NCBI GenBank assembly: GCA_028673005.1
Contig: CM054117.1
Span: 3,534,001 to 3,598,000 of the forward strand
Source: Tanypteryx hageni
Lineage: Eukaryota; Arthropoda; Insecta; Odonata; Petaluridae
DNA length: 64,000 nt
Direction: 5' to 3'
Made by a program: the position numbers and the translations under genes. How positions within the stretch are numbered: the first letter of the stretch is position 1; every line of letters starts with the position of its first letter. The notes beneath the pieces were generated by a model that was not told the origin of the DNA, ran no database searches, and was given only the letters and a program-made list of their open reading frames with translations. This document shows positions 22,095 through 33,150 of the stretch, piece by piece.

Positions 22095-23320
22095 ATGGCA
22101 GATCGCGTAGAGAAAAAAGGAACTGCGGTAAGAGGGAATGTATTGAAAGGAATTAGAAGAAATTATGACAGAAATTTTAAGTTAATGGTGGTGCGCTATG
22201 CTGAAGAAACCAATAATTCTGTGGCAGGGAGGAAACACAATGTGACTGAAGCAAATGTACGGAGATGGAAGCAAGCAAAAGAGAAACTTGAAGGTGCTAA
22301 CTCAACACAGAGATCATTTAGTGGACCAAAACGAGGCCGATTTGATGCATTAGAAGAGGAAATTCCAAACTTTGCACGTATTCAAAGAATGGACGGTAAA
22401 CCGGTGATGCGGGATATCTTTAAATTGAATGCCCAAGAATTAGCATGATCGCAAAACATTCCACACCAATAATTTAAGGCTAGTAATGGATGGTGTGTGC
22501 GTATGATGCGTCGTGATGGTTTTAGCCTGCGACGAAGAACTTCACTTTGCCAGCATCTACCTCCCGACTTCACGGACAATCTAATAACTTTCCAGAGGCA
22601 CGTAATTCGGTTGCGGAAAAGTCACAATTACCTTCTGAGCCAAATGGGTAATGCAGATGAGATACCTATTTACTTCGACATGCCATCCAATTACACAGTC
22701 AACGAAAAAGGTGCAAAAAATGTCATCATAAAAACTTCCGGGAATGAAAAACTGCGCATTACTGTAATGCTGGCTGTATTAGCGGACGGAACAAAGTTAT
22801 GTTATTTTAAAATGCAAAACTGTGCCTAAGGAAGTACTACCAAATGGAATAATTGTTAAATGTCAAGGCCAAGGATGGATGTCAGCTGATTTAATGAAGG
22901 ACTGGCTAAGCATAGTGTGGAATAGACGACCTGGGGCACTTTTAAGGCAGACAGCAATGCTTGTCTTAGATGCGTTCAAAGGCCACCTTACAGAGGAAGT
23001 TCAAAATACCCTTCATGGTATGAATACTGACATTGTAGTTATACCAGGAGGTATGACATCACAAATTCAAGTGCTAGATGTTGTAGTGATGAAGCCCTTT
23101 TAGGATTACATAAAGTCATTTTATTCAGCATGGCTTTTGGCAGAGGACCATGAATTAACTCCTACAGGAAAAATTAAGAAGCCCAGTATACCACTTCTCT
23201 GTAATTGGATCATTGCAGCATGGAAAAAATAGATCCCAATAGTATCTCAAGAGGGTTCAAGAAATGCTGCATATCAAATTCCATGGGCGGTATGGAAGAC
23301 GACTTGTTCGAATTTGAATA
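22095..23320 (+). pseudogene. Pogo/Tigger-like transposase pseudogene
   Basis: From ATG 22095 the frame starts with an N-terminal HTH segment (KGIRRNYDRNFKLMVVRYAE). It meets in-frame stops at 22446 and shortly after, then continues in the same frame as GWCVRMMRRDGFSLRRRT, a CENP-B-type HTH. The DDE core follows: MGNADEIPIYFDMPSNYTV gives the first Asp. After a frameshift near 22815 come MLVLDAFKGHLTEEV (second Asp) and IQVLDVVVMKPF (third Asp). Another stop at 23101 precedes SFYSAWLLAEDHELTP. All three catalytic residues are still legible, so the loss is by scattered point damage. POGK/Tigger-type proteins are the closest relatives I know. Confidence 0.85.
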
Positions 23321-23874
23321 AGTTGTGATGAATGAACAGGACAGCAAGAATAACGGAAGGAAACAGAAGAGAGGGAGATATAAGTAGTAAATTTACTTTT
23401 TGTTGTCCATCCTCTTATGCTAGCTTGTTATATATATATGTAAAAGTTTTTTGTAAGTGAACCTAAATTTATTTAGGGGTCATCTTAAATTCAAGGTCGT
23501 CTTCCTTTCGGGTAAATACGGTAGTTTAAAATGTGATTTTTATTTCAAGGTTTTATAGGGATAAATTTATTTTATTGCAATTGTCTTTATCGAAATAAGG
23601 AAATCAAATCAACAACTCTTTATCTGCTAGATGTCAGAGACTGTATATTTGAATATAAATAACATTCTAACAACAGCATGGATGAAACGTCGTGTTGGGG
23701 AAATCTTCTGACAGGTGAACTGGCACGTAGGTGAAAAACCTATCCTTGAAATGTCTTTGGGTGAAACCACCTCAACATATGAACTGCTGTGAGGAAGCAC
23801 ACGTGCAAAATAGTTAAGGCCAACTGAAGCTGGGAGTGAATGATATCTGCAGACAATTTCCTCCTTTCACTCAC

Positions 23875-23924
23875 AGGTGTTGTCACCCTTTGCATATGAT
23901 CTATAATTTCTACAACTTGAAAAA
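23875..23924 (-). CDS. Possible 50-bp host micro-exon
   Basis: On the minus strand, CCTTGCAG precedes 23924 and a perfect GTGAGT donor follows 23875. Between them one frame reads FQVVEIIDHMQRVTTP. It needs one base from the previous exon and ends on a codon boundary. The exon at 17875 needs one leading base, so the two cannot be joined directly. At least one unseen exon would be required. The frame also stays open past the donor for some 40 codons, so a longer exon is possible. Weak evidence overall. Confidence 0.3.
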
Positions 23925-23984
23925 CTGCAAGGAACTGACATAAACTAAATCATTCAAGGATGTAATAATTTATTTAAAAGTAAT

Positions 23985-24075
23985 ATCAACAACCAGTAGA
24001 ACTGCCTAACTTGAATAATAGATGGAAATAATCAGTGCTTGAAAAAATTTATTTTAAATATAAAAGATAAGAGAG
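23985..24075. repeat. Dispersed repeat Z, copy 1
   Basis: CAGTAGAACTGCCTAACTTGAATAATAGATGGAAA parallels 33238-33315 (CAGTAGAACTGCCTAACTTTAATAACATGGAAA). The CAGTAGAAC start resembles some Tigger termini, but no partner end was found. Confidence 0.5.
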
Positions 24076-24093
24076 ACCAATGTTTTATATATA

Positions 24094-25344
24094 CCTTATT
24101 GTCCCAAATATAATACGTTTTTTCCAAAAAATGAAATTTTTAAAGTAGCCCCTGCGTTATATTCAAGTACTAGTGATTTTAAAAGATCGTAAAATCATGT
24201 TTCGAAAAACCACCGTGCATTCGGCACATCTGTTTAAGAGATACAAGATACTTGTTACATTGTAGACACATTAGGTGTACATGTTAAATTGTACTCAAAA
24301 AGCGTTTGAGGCGAGAATAGGTCGAGTTCAGCCGGTGAACCCCTCAATAGTCATTGAATAGGCATTGAAGCTATCAGTGCATCAGCGTATTCTTTGTACC
24401 TACCTTAGCGAGTATTTAACCATCCGTTATTTTAACAATGGTGACAAAAAGTGTGTCGAAAAAAAAGGTTCTTCCAAATACAAGGTTAGCAGAGGAATCC
24501 GACGAAGTTATGATATGAATTTTAAAATAGTCAGCTCAAGAGTTGGAAAAACAGACAATATTCAAACTTTGAAAAAATATGATGTTCCTGAAATAAATAT
24601 ACGTCTATGGTGGAAGCAATTAGAAAAATTTTAATGTGCAATTTCAACCAGGAGGGCATTTAGGGGACCTTCAACTGGGAGATTTGAAGACCTCAAGAAT
24701 CTTATTTTCGAATTTGTTTTAGAAAAGCAAAGTGAAGATTTTCTCATCACTTGAGAAGAGGTGAGGGAATGTAAAATTCCACACACTGATTTCAAAGCAA
24801 GCATCATCGGCTGGTGTAGAAGGATGATGCATAGAAAAGGCCCTCCTCTACAATGCCCCACTTCCCTAGCTTAATGTCTGCCTAGTGATTACAGTGAGAA
24901 GTTGATCGCTTATGAGAGTTATGACATATGCTTACGGAAAAAACATAACTAATCTCTAGACCAGACAGGGAATGCAGATCAAATCCCAGTGTTTTGATAT
25001 GCTGTCAAACATCACTGCCAACGAAAAAGGCGCTAAATTGGTGTTGTTAAAATTCTTCGGAAATGAGAAATCAAGGATAACTGTTATGCTTGCAGTCACA
25101 GCCGACAGGCAACAACTGACTCCCTACGTAATTTAAAATCGTAAAAGGACACCAAAGGAAAAGTTACCATTAGGTGTAATCTTTCGCACGCAGAAGGGAT
25201 GGGTGAACAAGGAACTTGTGTTAGATTGGCTGAAGGCTATTTGGGGTCGCGTTATATTCAAGGTTTAGTTTTTTCTTGAAAAACTTACCAAAAATCTTAG
25301 GGTTGCATTATATTCGAGGTCGCCTTATATTCGGGACAATACGG
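24094..25344 (+). mobile_element. Second pogo-like element, 1251 bp, degraded
   Basis: The left end CCTTATTGTCCCAAATATAA mirrors the right end TTATATTCGGGACAATACGG. TA duplications lie at 24092-24093 and 25345-25346. Inner ends repeat the same theme (GCGTTATATTCAAG and GCATTATATTCGAGG). The interior is related to the transposase of the element at 18692 but heavily deleted. Confidence 0.85.
24437..25270 (+). pseudogene. Degenerate pogo-like transposase
   Basis: The segment GIRRSYDMNFKIVSSRVGKT near 24500-24560 is homologous to GIRRNYDRNFKLMVVRYAEE of the 22095 copy. Later traces include a TANEKGAK-like stretch (around 25015-25035) and a WVNKELVLDWLKAIWG-like stretch near 25200-25245. Frames change several times and the DDE core is mostly gone. 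It is non-functional. Confidence 0.7.
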
Positions 25345-25346
25345 TA

Positions 25347-26265
25347 TGTACTTTTAGGTTGGTTTGACATAGGTTGGAGTGAAATATTTTATTAATTATC
25401 AAAGAAATCTAATCTATATAATAACAAGCTATGGTAGGTACATCTGGTACAGCGGTTCCCAAAATGAGGTACATGAAAAATGTGTAGTGAGGCCAGAGTC
25501 TGACTGCAGCTTTGTAGAGCATAAGAGAATGTACCTCAGTGAATAGAGACACCCAAAAGTGTTAGGAAACCGTGCTATCACTCTGTATGCTGTATGTTCA
25601 AAAAAGCTATATTACTTTTCCTATTGAGTGACTGCTGTTTAATTACCTTAATTGCATTATTTTTTTAAATTGAAGAATCTATAGTAATGTGTCTTTTGGG
25701 GTAGTTGTAATATTTTCTGCGGCATTTATTTTGAACAAAACAATAGAAATTCGTTCATCTTCCCTCAATTTTGTCAGGTCTCTTTTGTGTTGTTTAACCC
25801 CTTAACGTCGAGTGACATACTGAGTAAGATGGTGGCAAACTTCATATGCTGTCGACTGACGTACTCAGTACGCTGCAGTAATCACTCACCTTTTTTATTT
25901 TTTGACACGATGAATTTTCTTAAATCTGGATAAACTTGATATATCTTGAAAGAGGAACCTTAGGCCTATATATTTATCATCATTTTCTAATTTTTATTAT
26001 CTTTCTTATAACATTTAATATGCATTAAATTTCGATTGATTTTTTATATAGCTACGCGATTTGGAGAATCGCATATTCTAAAAAACCCCTATCCAACACT
26101 GAGGTGAACCATATCTCAACACGAATGCCACTGTGAAGTGAAAGGACTCTGCTGACTCTTCTTATCTGCCCACAGACTTCTCTTTCTCTTAGGGGGTGAC
26201 TGGCCATGTAAACTTAGGAAACTGATGGTCTGGTACGTATGACCAATGGCTGAGCTTATATTGAA
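25347..26265. other. Repeat-poor AT-rich sequence
   Basis: No convincing exon. TTAACCCCTTAACGTCGAGTGAC near 25796 looks like a piggyBac-type TTAA terminus, but no well-matched opposite end was found. Confidence 0.35.
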
Positions 26266-26306
26266 CTATATATATATACTTATATATATATATATATATA
26301 TATATA
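26266..26306. repeat. (TA)n microsatellite
   Basis: About 40 bp of TA repeats with one interruption (TATATACTTATATATA). Confidence 0.95.
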
Positions 26307-26446
26307 GTGGAACTTCCATAACTCGAATGTCAATAATATGAATTTTCCATAACTCGAAGTGAATTAATTTTATCGGGTAAAATCTCATTGGGAAAAACAT
26401 ATTTTCATAAATCCGAAGATCCTATGCAGAGAGGCATAAACTGTAA
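26307..26446. mobile_element. Tigger-like terminal fragment
   Basis: GTGGAACTTCCATAACTCGAA followed by TTTTCCATAACTCGAAGTG resembles Tigger/pogo ends with their internal reiteration of a CATAACTCGAA motif. It is cut at 26447 by the tRNA-like SINE. Confidence 0.5.
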
Positions 26447-26690
26447 AGTTGGGAATAATTTTGAAACAAGAAAAAGTCTGCTATGACCGGGAATCAAACC
26501 CGGGTCTTCCACTTGCCGGGCGAATATTCTATCACTGAACTATCGTAGCAGATCAATTTTCTCGATTCTGAACGCAGATGTTTTCTTGGTTGGAACGGAA
26601 CAAGCCAAGTTAGTATCAAACGGCCCCAATGGATGTCCTCGAAGAGATACATCGAAGAAAACTCCTCCCTCTCCCTCTGATTTTTGTATG
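26447..26690 (-). repeat. tRNA-like SINE, copy 2 (most complete)
   Basis: The minus strand at about 26471-26549 reads as a nearly full tRNA: TACGATAGTTCAGTGATAG (D-arm, box A), loop CCGGCAA on a 5-bp stem, then GACCCGGGTTTGATTCCCGG (T-arm, box B), with acceptor ends CTGC...GCAG. Position 33 is C, not the invariant U, and the loop would give anticodon GGC, so it is a tRNA-like SINE head, not a gene. The tail (TTGGAACGGAACAAGCCAAG...GGCCCCAATGGATGTCCTCGAAGAG) is shared with 14018-14206 and 37775-37857. Confidence 0.75.
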
Positions 26691-27184
26691 TGCTACAAAG
26701 CTCCTTTACCTCATGGTAGGAAATTCAGACTTGCTTATCCCATTTGAAACTGATAACACATCCAACATAAAAATATATTTTACGTCGTAGTAAACGCATT
26801 GATTTATCTATGTATCGAAAATCGAATGCCGTCGTGGAAAAGTTTGGCGGAATGAGGCCGTCGCTTTCCCGTTAGTGTCTGCTTCCGAGTCGCAATCATT
26901 TTTTTATTAAAATGACAATCGGAACCAAAGAACTGGATTGTAAACACTCGGTTCCGGTTATTTCGGTTCTTGAGAGAACTGGTAGAACCAAGGAACCAAT
27001 CATCCCATTCCTACTTTACACCAACAAAAATGCCTGAAATGAAGCTATCAGATAGAAAAAGTAAAAAATAATTGAAATATTTCAATTATAAAATGACATT
27101 TTTTGGGAAACTTGGTTGAAAATAAAATGCGCTGTGAAAGGGTTAGAAACCGTCAAATATAGGAAATTTCAGTCAAACAAATAA
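26691..27184. other. Non-coding AT-rich sequence
   Basis: Nothing recognisable apart from short traces of the SINE tail at the left edge. Confidence 0.35.
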
Positions 27185-27290
27185 CAGAACCCATAAAACA
27201 ACTTTTGGAGGTTGCTGGATTTGAACCACCTGCATTAGGTTTTGTAGTATGATATCATAACCATTGCATCAACAGGACACATGCTCGAGG
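27185..27290 (-). repeat. tRNA-like relic
   Basis: The minus strand contains TGATGCAATGGTTATGATATCA, box A-like, and GGTGGTTCAAATCCAGCAACC, an exact box B with a short T-stem. No full cloverleaf forms. Probably a tRNA-derived SINE fragment. Confidence 0.5.
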
Positions 27291-27308
27291 GAGATAAAAT
27301 TAACTTGT

Positions 27309-28300
27309 CAGTCCTCAAATTACGACTGTCCGACTTAAGATGCTCCGGACTTAAGACATTTACAAATTTAGGAACGTGTGCCGGATTTAAGGTGCCACTC
27401 CACCCTTGCGACACAGCCCGCTGACCTGGATGAAACGAGGTTTGGCACTTCAAGGTCGATTAAGGCTACAACGTATACGGGAGGTAACAACACGCCACGC
27501 AAAACGTTCTACAATGTAATTTAACACGACTTCACATAAGAACCAGTGAAACTATTGTCTCCTTAAATCCCTTCTACACAAGTTATTAGATTTTGGACGA
27601 CGAAAGACATTCAGAGTGATTCAGAGCATGATTAAAACCAGAGGTAGAAGAGAAGTAGTATCGGTAAAACATAATTTAAGCACATAGGGTAATTTATATT
27701 TCAACAGCTTAAGGGCTTAATCCCTTGGAAAACGGCGATTATGTAACGATTATGAAATTGTTATTTTTTGTGGCATTTCTCAACTTATGAGTCATTTAGT
27801 CTATGTTACGATGCTAGTTTTTTGTGGAGAAATGCATATTGTTTGCATTATTTTTTTAAAACTTTATCTGTGCCCTTAAAAATTGCTAATAAGAGAAAAT
27901 CGAGTGTTGGAGATATTTCAGGTTCTAAGAAGCGTAGAACCATAACAATGGATACGAAGTTGGATATAATTAAGCACTCTGAAAAAGGTCAGGCACCTGC
28001 CAGCATTGTATATAAGTACATTATTCCTTCAGTAATTTTTTCGACTTTCTGCTTTTCGATGATATTTTTCCAAGTCATTATTGCATCCCTATTAGAATAA
28101 AATGTTTTTCTAGTCTTTATATGTTATTTTACGTCTATTTTTTCCTGAATACAATATTACGGGAAATTTTATAAAAATGCATTTCCTATCTGGCCGCTGG
28201 GATGGAAAAGTAACCAAAATTTTTAACATTGCTCTTATGGCAAAATGTGCTTCGACTTACAATGCTTCAACTTAAGATGCGACTTTCAGCAACCAATTGT
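27309..28300 (+). mobile_element. Tigger-like element remnant
   Basis: The left border CAGTCCTCAAATTACGAC TGTCCGACTTAAGATG and the right border TTCAACTTAAGATGCGACTTTC share the CGACTTAAGATG theme in opposite senses. The interior frame near 27880-28015 reads KRKSSVGDISGSKKRRTITM then DTKLDIIKHSEKGQAPASIV, the start of a Tigger/CENP-B-type DNA-binding domain. The frame ends at 28100 without any DDE core. It is deletion-derived and inactive. Borders are approximate. Confidence 0.6.
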
Positions 28301-28610
28301 GTCATGAGTGCCAGGACTGCCTGTATTTCAATTACCTACATTGTTTACATCAGGGGTGGGCAACCTTATTTTACCGTGTAGCCACAGGTGTGGCGAATAA
28401 GGAGAGAAATTCGCCACAACATCCAAAAACTGAGGAATCGGGTTGCTCGATCAAAAATTTAAAAAATGATACAGTTTGAACAAGTTTATTTAAACATGTA
28501 CACATCGACTACTCAGTTACAAATGCTTCATATGAAATATATAAAAATTGTTTAATATGAAAGTATAAGAAATATTAATACGAAATTTGGCAATCGAATT
28601 CTCTGACAAG

Positions 28611-30537
28611 TTACAGAAATATTGGCTGTATATCTAAGCGTAATGCACATCTGAGCTCCGCCTCCAAATTGACATCAACAATTTGAGATCTGAATTTTGA
28701 CTTGATAAATCCCATCATAGAGAACGTTGATTCACACACCCAAGTCAACCCAAACATGGACAGTAATTTTGAAATGTCTAATTTCAAAGTTGGCAGATCC
28801 TTCTCAGTCAGAATAAATTTCCACATCTCTGTAACTGATGAATTCTGCCGAATTTACAAGTGTTCCAGACTGTGAAGGCAAAGCAAATCGTTTTCAAACC
28901 CACGCTTATCTAAAGACAGAAGGGTGACAATTTCCTTGCTTGAATTAGCAATATCAAAATGAAATGGATCGCCCATGAATTTAAATGCCTGTTTGAAGTC
29001 AATGAAATCAGAAAAGCGAGATTCAAATTTTCGAGTCAGGTTTTTAATCCAGTTTACATATAATTCCCGCTTCACGTCTAGTAGACTACTCTCTTCATTT
29101 TTTTCTACAAATCTAGCAAGATTCGCAATGTGAGTCAAATCATCCCTCTGAGTTTGTAACAGAAGAAGTTTCAGTTTTAATTTGAATTCTTCAATATGCT
29201 GCGCTTGCTCACATATTACTTTTCCTTTTCCCTGAAGCTTTAATTTTAATTTAATTAATAATTTAAGTTTAATTCATTTAGGTGAGCCATGATATCGCAC
29301 AGAAAATGTAAATCACACTGCCATAAAGGGTTCTTAATGTAAGAAAAATTTTCGATCTGACGTTTCTCAGCAAGAAAATCTCTAATTTGAGGAAGAAAAT
29401 AAAGAAATATTTCCAGTAATTTTCCTCTGCTCAACCATCTCACATTCGCAAAGTCCGTAAGATCCTCGAAATCATAGTCCCCGCATTCTTTCAAAGCCTC
29501 AACAAACTGTCGGTTGATGAGAGAACTTCCACTTCGGATGTAATTCATTATTTTCACTACCATATCCATCGTTTTTTAATGTGTCGGTTCCGGGCATCTG
29601 AGCACACAAATTCTCCTGATGCAGAATGCAATGGAATGAGGACAACAACGTTTTCATGTCATTCTGATTCAAGTACACCTTTAACAGAGAAACAAATCGC
29701 GATTTACTTCCAATCATTGCGGGTGCACCATCCGTTGTAACAAAAGCTAGTTTTTTCAGATCGAGGTCACATCTTTTTGAAGCTTCAGAAAATTTTTTGA
29801 GTATATCAGTTCCACACGTTCGACCTCGCATTCCAGAAAGTATAAGAAATTCTTCACGAATTGTAAGATCGGGGAGCACATACCGAACCCAAAAGGTTAA
29901 CTGCGCCGTATCAGTAAGATCGGTTAACTTATCCAGCGCATGGGAAAAACACAAACATTCTTTCAATTGATTAAACAGCTGCTTTTCTATAGTTGCAAAT
30001 TCTTCACTTTTAGCAGGATATCATTCTTCACCTGTGAATCGCAATTCTCCATCAGAGTTTCCATCACCATGATCAAAAGTTCCTTAACCGTCTCAGCATC
30101 GGAAAATGGTTTCTTCTTGTGAGCCAAAATCCAGGCTGCTTTATAGCTAGCCAACGTCACCAGCTCCTTCGACGAAAGAAACTGCTTCAAGCTGTTCTTC
30201 TGATCATGAAATTGTGATTTTAGACGGACAATTTCACTAACACGACCGCAGCTGCCATCAACTGGAAATTTATTGTCGAATTCACTATGCATATTTCGAA
30301 AGTGCTTATTCAAACTGTCTGCCTTGTTTTCACTAAAACTTTTTTTTTTTCATTTACTTGCGCTACTACAAATTTTAGCTCCCAGCTTTCTTGAAAATTT
30401 CGCGTCACACTTTTCCAATCTCTTGCCTTTTTCTCTTTGGCACTAAGTTCCGATTCAATGAGATCGCCTGCTTCGCTCACATCAGCCCCATCATCAGTTG
30501 CTGGTTTACTTCGTTTTCGAATAACCCACTTATCCAT
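28611..30537 (-). pseudogene. BED-type hAT transposase pseudogene (GTF2IRD2-like)
   Basis: Starts at ATG 30537 (MDKWVIRKRSK). A long A-run near 30345 shifts the frame inside the BED finger. It continues as NKHFRNMHSEFDNKFPV, losing the paired cysteines. The core keeps LDKLTDLTDTAQLTFWVR (first block, with Lys where the family has Glu after LD), FVTTDGAPAMIGSK (second Asp) and FANVRWLSRGKLL. Further shifts lie near 29990, 29590 and 29230. The C-terminal dimerisation block is CESTFSMMGFIKSKFRSQI near 28700. It is homologous to 10641-12059 but is a separate insertion with its own ends. Not functional. Confidence 0.88.
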
Positions 30538-30954
30538 TCCTACGGCTGAAACTGGATACGCCCTTGATGAGCTATAAAAAAACAAAAAATTTTAATGAAA
30601 TTGTTAATTAAAATTTTTTATTATTAAAAGATATAATATAATGATAATATTAAAAGATATAAAATAAAATTTGGAGTTCATCCCAATAATTCAATAAACT
30701 AATTAAAACCCAAAACAACATGCTTAAGTGAAAATAGACGTACAAACTGAACAAAAATATAAATTTACAATAATGACATCAACAATGATAAGAATCGCAA
30801 TTATCAGCATAGTCTTGATGACGTATGCTCTTAAAAAGTAGAGGCTGTCAATAGTTTCATCATCTGACGTGTACGGATTTTTGTGAAAATTTGGTTTATC
30901 GTGCAAAAGACCATTTCGGCTTCCGCACTTGTCAGTGGGATTGTAAGTAAAAAG

Positions 30955-31224
30955 CAGGGCTGTGGAGTCGGTGCGCCAAACCTCCGATTCCGACTCTATT
31001 TCTCTACTGCCCGACTCCGATTGATTCCGACTTCTCTATTTTTGTACTATCAGACTCAAAAACGGAGATTAATTACAGAAACCTAGGATGTATTAACAAA
31101 TGATTAATTAAAGAAACAGGATATTTCTTTAATAAAAATGTGTACAAAATTAGTCGGAATCGGTAAATTTCTATCGACTCCGACTCCACCCAAAATTGAT
31201 TCAATCTCAGACTCCACAGCCCTG
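30955..31224. mobile_element. Nested hAT-type MITE, 270 bp
   Basis: The ends CAGGGCTGTGGAGTC and GACTCCACAGCCCTG are perfect inverses. The flanks GTAAAAAG (30947-30954) and GCAAAAAG (31225-31232) form an 8-bp target duplication with one mismatch. The interior is a mesh of short GACTCCGA/TCGGAGTC repeats. It lies inside the 28351-32615 hAT, upstream of its transposase start, so it is younger than that element. Confidence 0.93.
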
Positions 31225-31879
31225 GCAAAAAGCGTCCACAAGTTTTAAATTCACGTTCATATTTAAAAAACGCGATCTATTTTTTGCGTAGTCTGTTCCA
31301 ATCCTTTAGATTCTTTAATTTTAAGTAATTTATAAGAAAATTAAATTAAGCAATACCCGCGATCTGAAAATTAGATAAATTCCGCAATACCGTAAAAAAT
31401 TGATCGGCCTTCCGGTATTGCAATCCCTAACTAATGGGTTATAATTCCTCGCATTAAGTACATTTATGCATATTATTAATTTCTGCATGGGATCAAAAAA
31501 GGATACTTACAAATATAGGTGCCTGCCTCAGCGCAATGCAAAGATTTTCGAAAATATAGATTCCACTGTAAACCCACAGAATTGGGACTGAAATGTAGCA
31601 GCTTTCGTCTCAGTGGCTAAAACAGGACTAAAAGAGGAAAGATGCATTTTTAACTCGATATCAAATTGAAGATAACTTTGTTTCCTTTGGTGCACTTGGC
31701 GACAGTATGTCAGGTGGTGGCAATACATTTTATTCTTAAGCGCTCTGTGATTTCAACTTGAAACACTACTTTGTTTCCTTTGGGTAAACACGCGTAGCAG
31801 CGGTGATTCTACAATACACTGTTTTTAAATCACAGACTGCACACATCATATCGTCGCTTCTTACGAAAACTATCTTGTT

Positions 31880-32012
31880 TCAAATTATTGGTGAAAAAGA
31901 TCGTTTCATATTATTGGTGAAGAAAATCTCTTCTCAATTTTCTTACGAAAAAAAATTTTTTTTTCAAATTATTGTTGAAGAAAATCTCTTCTCAGTTTTC
32001 TTACGAAAAACA
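31880..32012. repeat. Short tandem repeat, about 58-bp unit
   Basis: ATTATTGGTGAAGAAAATCTCTTCTCAATTTTCTTACGAAAAA is followed by ATTATTGTTGAAGAAAATCTCTTCTCAGTTTTCTTACGAAAAA, with a partial earlier copy. Confidence 0.75.
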
Positions 32013-32699
32013 TCCCTTCTCAACTTTCTTAAAAAGTGTCTCTTCAAATTGATTATGAATAAAATTATGTTTTGATTTTATTAGTTTAAATATTTTTTTA
32101 ATTATTAATTGGGTATTATTAATAAATTTATTATTTTATTTATTAACTATTATTAATTAATTTGACTGTCTATGTCAATATCTAATAACATATAATGTTA
32201 TTAGATATATGCATGTTATCCTTTGAAATTCTTTGAAATAAAATTAGAAAGTGCTGTTTTTCGTAAAATTTAAACGTGCTTTTTAATAATAAATAATATT
32301 GAATAACTGACACAAATAATTAATTAAAAATTAATAAATAGTTTTTGAATTTCCGGTCAAATTAATTAATAATAATTAATAATTTCGAGTAGTACACCTT
32401 CCGTTGAGGAGTAGTATACATAAGCAGCAGGGCACTAGACATCACCCCCTTTCCAATAATATGCAATAATTGTCACGTAGCAACCAGCACAAGTCTTCAA
32501 GAAAAGTTACGTTACATTTTATTGCAGGAAGTAAAATATGGAAAACACTTATTCGCCACTCTTTCATAGCCAATTCGCCACTTGTGGCGATTGGCGACGG
32601 GGTTGCCCACCCATGGTTTACATGCTAAGGAAGCAATGACTGCAGATAAACAAATATAGTTATTTTTTTAATGAATTTTTAGCAGTCTTAAAAAAAATT

Positions 32700-33150
32700 C
32701 ACTTATAGGCTTTGTTTATCTGTCATGCTAACTCTGCCTAAACAAAAGTAGAGAGAGACTTCATTTTTCTGCCAATCGATTTAGTATTCCATCTCATTTT
32801 GGGTGTTTTCTTGTGGAGGTCCGTCTGTCTGACGCACTAACTCCTAAACAAAAGCAGCTCGATACTTCATATTTTCGTCAATCGATTCAATATTTTCTCT
32901 CTTCATGCATGTTTTCTCAGTTTGTCCCTTTGTCTGTCTAAAAATTAAAAAAGCCATTTACTGTCTGCTTCAGCAGCTCTTTCCTTACTTGCTTTAAAAA
33001 ATCCGCTTATGAGTTTATCTGATGCACTAACTTCTAAACAAAGCAGCTAGAGACACTTCATATTTTCACCATTTGATTCAGTATTCTGTTTCAATAAAAA
33101 AACTCCCATTTACTATCACTTTCAGCAGATCCTTTCTGACCTTTTGTTGA
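32700..33150. repeat. Diverged tandem repeat, three units
   Basis: ACTAACTCCTAAACAAAAGCAGCT-type units followed by CTTCATATTTTC and ATCGATTCAATATT lie near 32728, 32838 and 33022. Spacing is uneven (about 110 and 185 bp). Confidence 0.65.

Larger units (their letters stand above)
18692..23521 (+). mobile_element. Pogo/Tigger-like DNA transposon, split by a hAT
   Basis: The left TIR CCGTATTTACCCGAAAGGAA is the inverse of the right end (GGTCGTCTTCCTTTCGGGTAAATACGG). TA lies on both outer sides (18690-18691, 23522-23523), as expected for Tc1/mariner-pogo. The transposase relic (22095-23320) reads in the plus direction. Without the internal hAT (19319-22078 and one 8-bp duplication) the element is about 2.06 kb, a normal pogo length. 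Confidence 0.9.
18233..23775. mobile_element. Long-inverted-repeat element hosting nested insertions
   Basis: 18238-18440 is the inverse of 23570-23775 over about 200 bp. Shared text includes CCAGTTCACC, GTTAGAATGTTATTTATA and GTTGACTTGATTTTCTTATT. The ends are near TTACACCC on the left and GGGTGAAA on the right, both close to TTTCACCC. The only interior not explained by the pogo insertion is about 250 bp on the left and 50 bp on the right. It was therefore probably a short foldback or MITE-like element before pogo entered. No transposase of its own. Confidence 0.65.
28351..32615 (-). mobile_element. hAT element, 4265 bp, perfect 8-bp target duplication
   Basis: The left end CAGGGGTGGGCAACC and the right end GGTTGCCCACCCATG form a 15-bp TIR with one mismatch. 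GTTTACAT lies immediately outside both ends (28343-28350 and 32616-32623). Subterminal blocks also mirror (CCACAGGTGTGGCGAA and TTCGCCACTTGTGGCG). It carries a BED-type hAT transposase relic on the minus strand and a nested MITE at 30955-31224. Confidence 0.95.

Noticed and set aside
25796..27147. piggyBac element (TTAACCCCTTAACGTCGAG ... GAAAGGGTTAG)
   Set aside because: The right flank is TTAG, not TTAA. The inverted ends agree over only a few bases, and no transposase trace is present.
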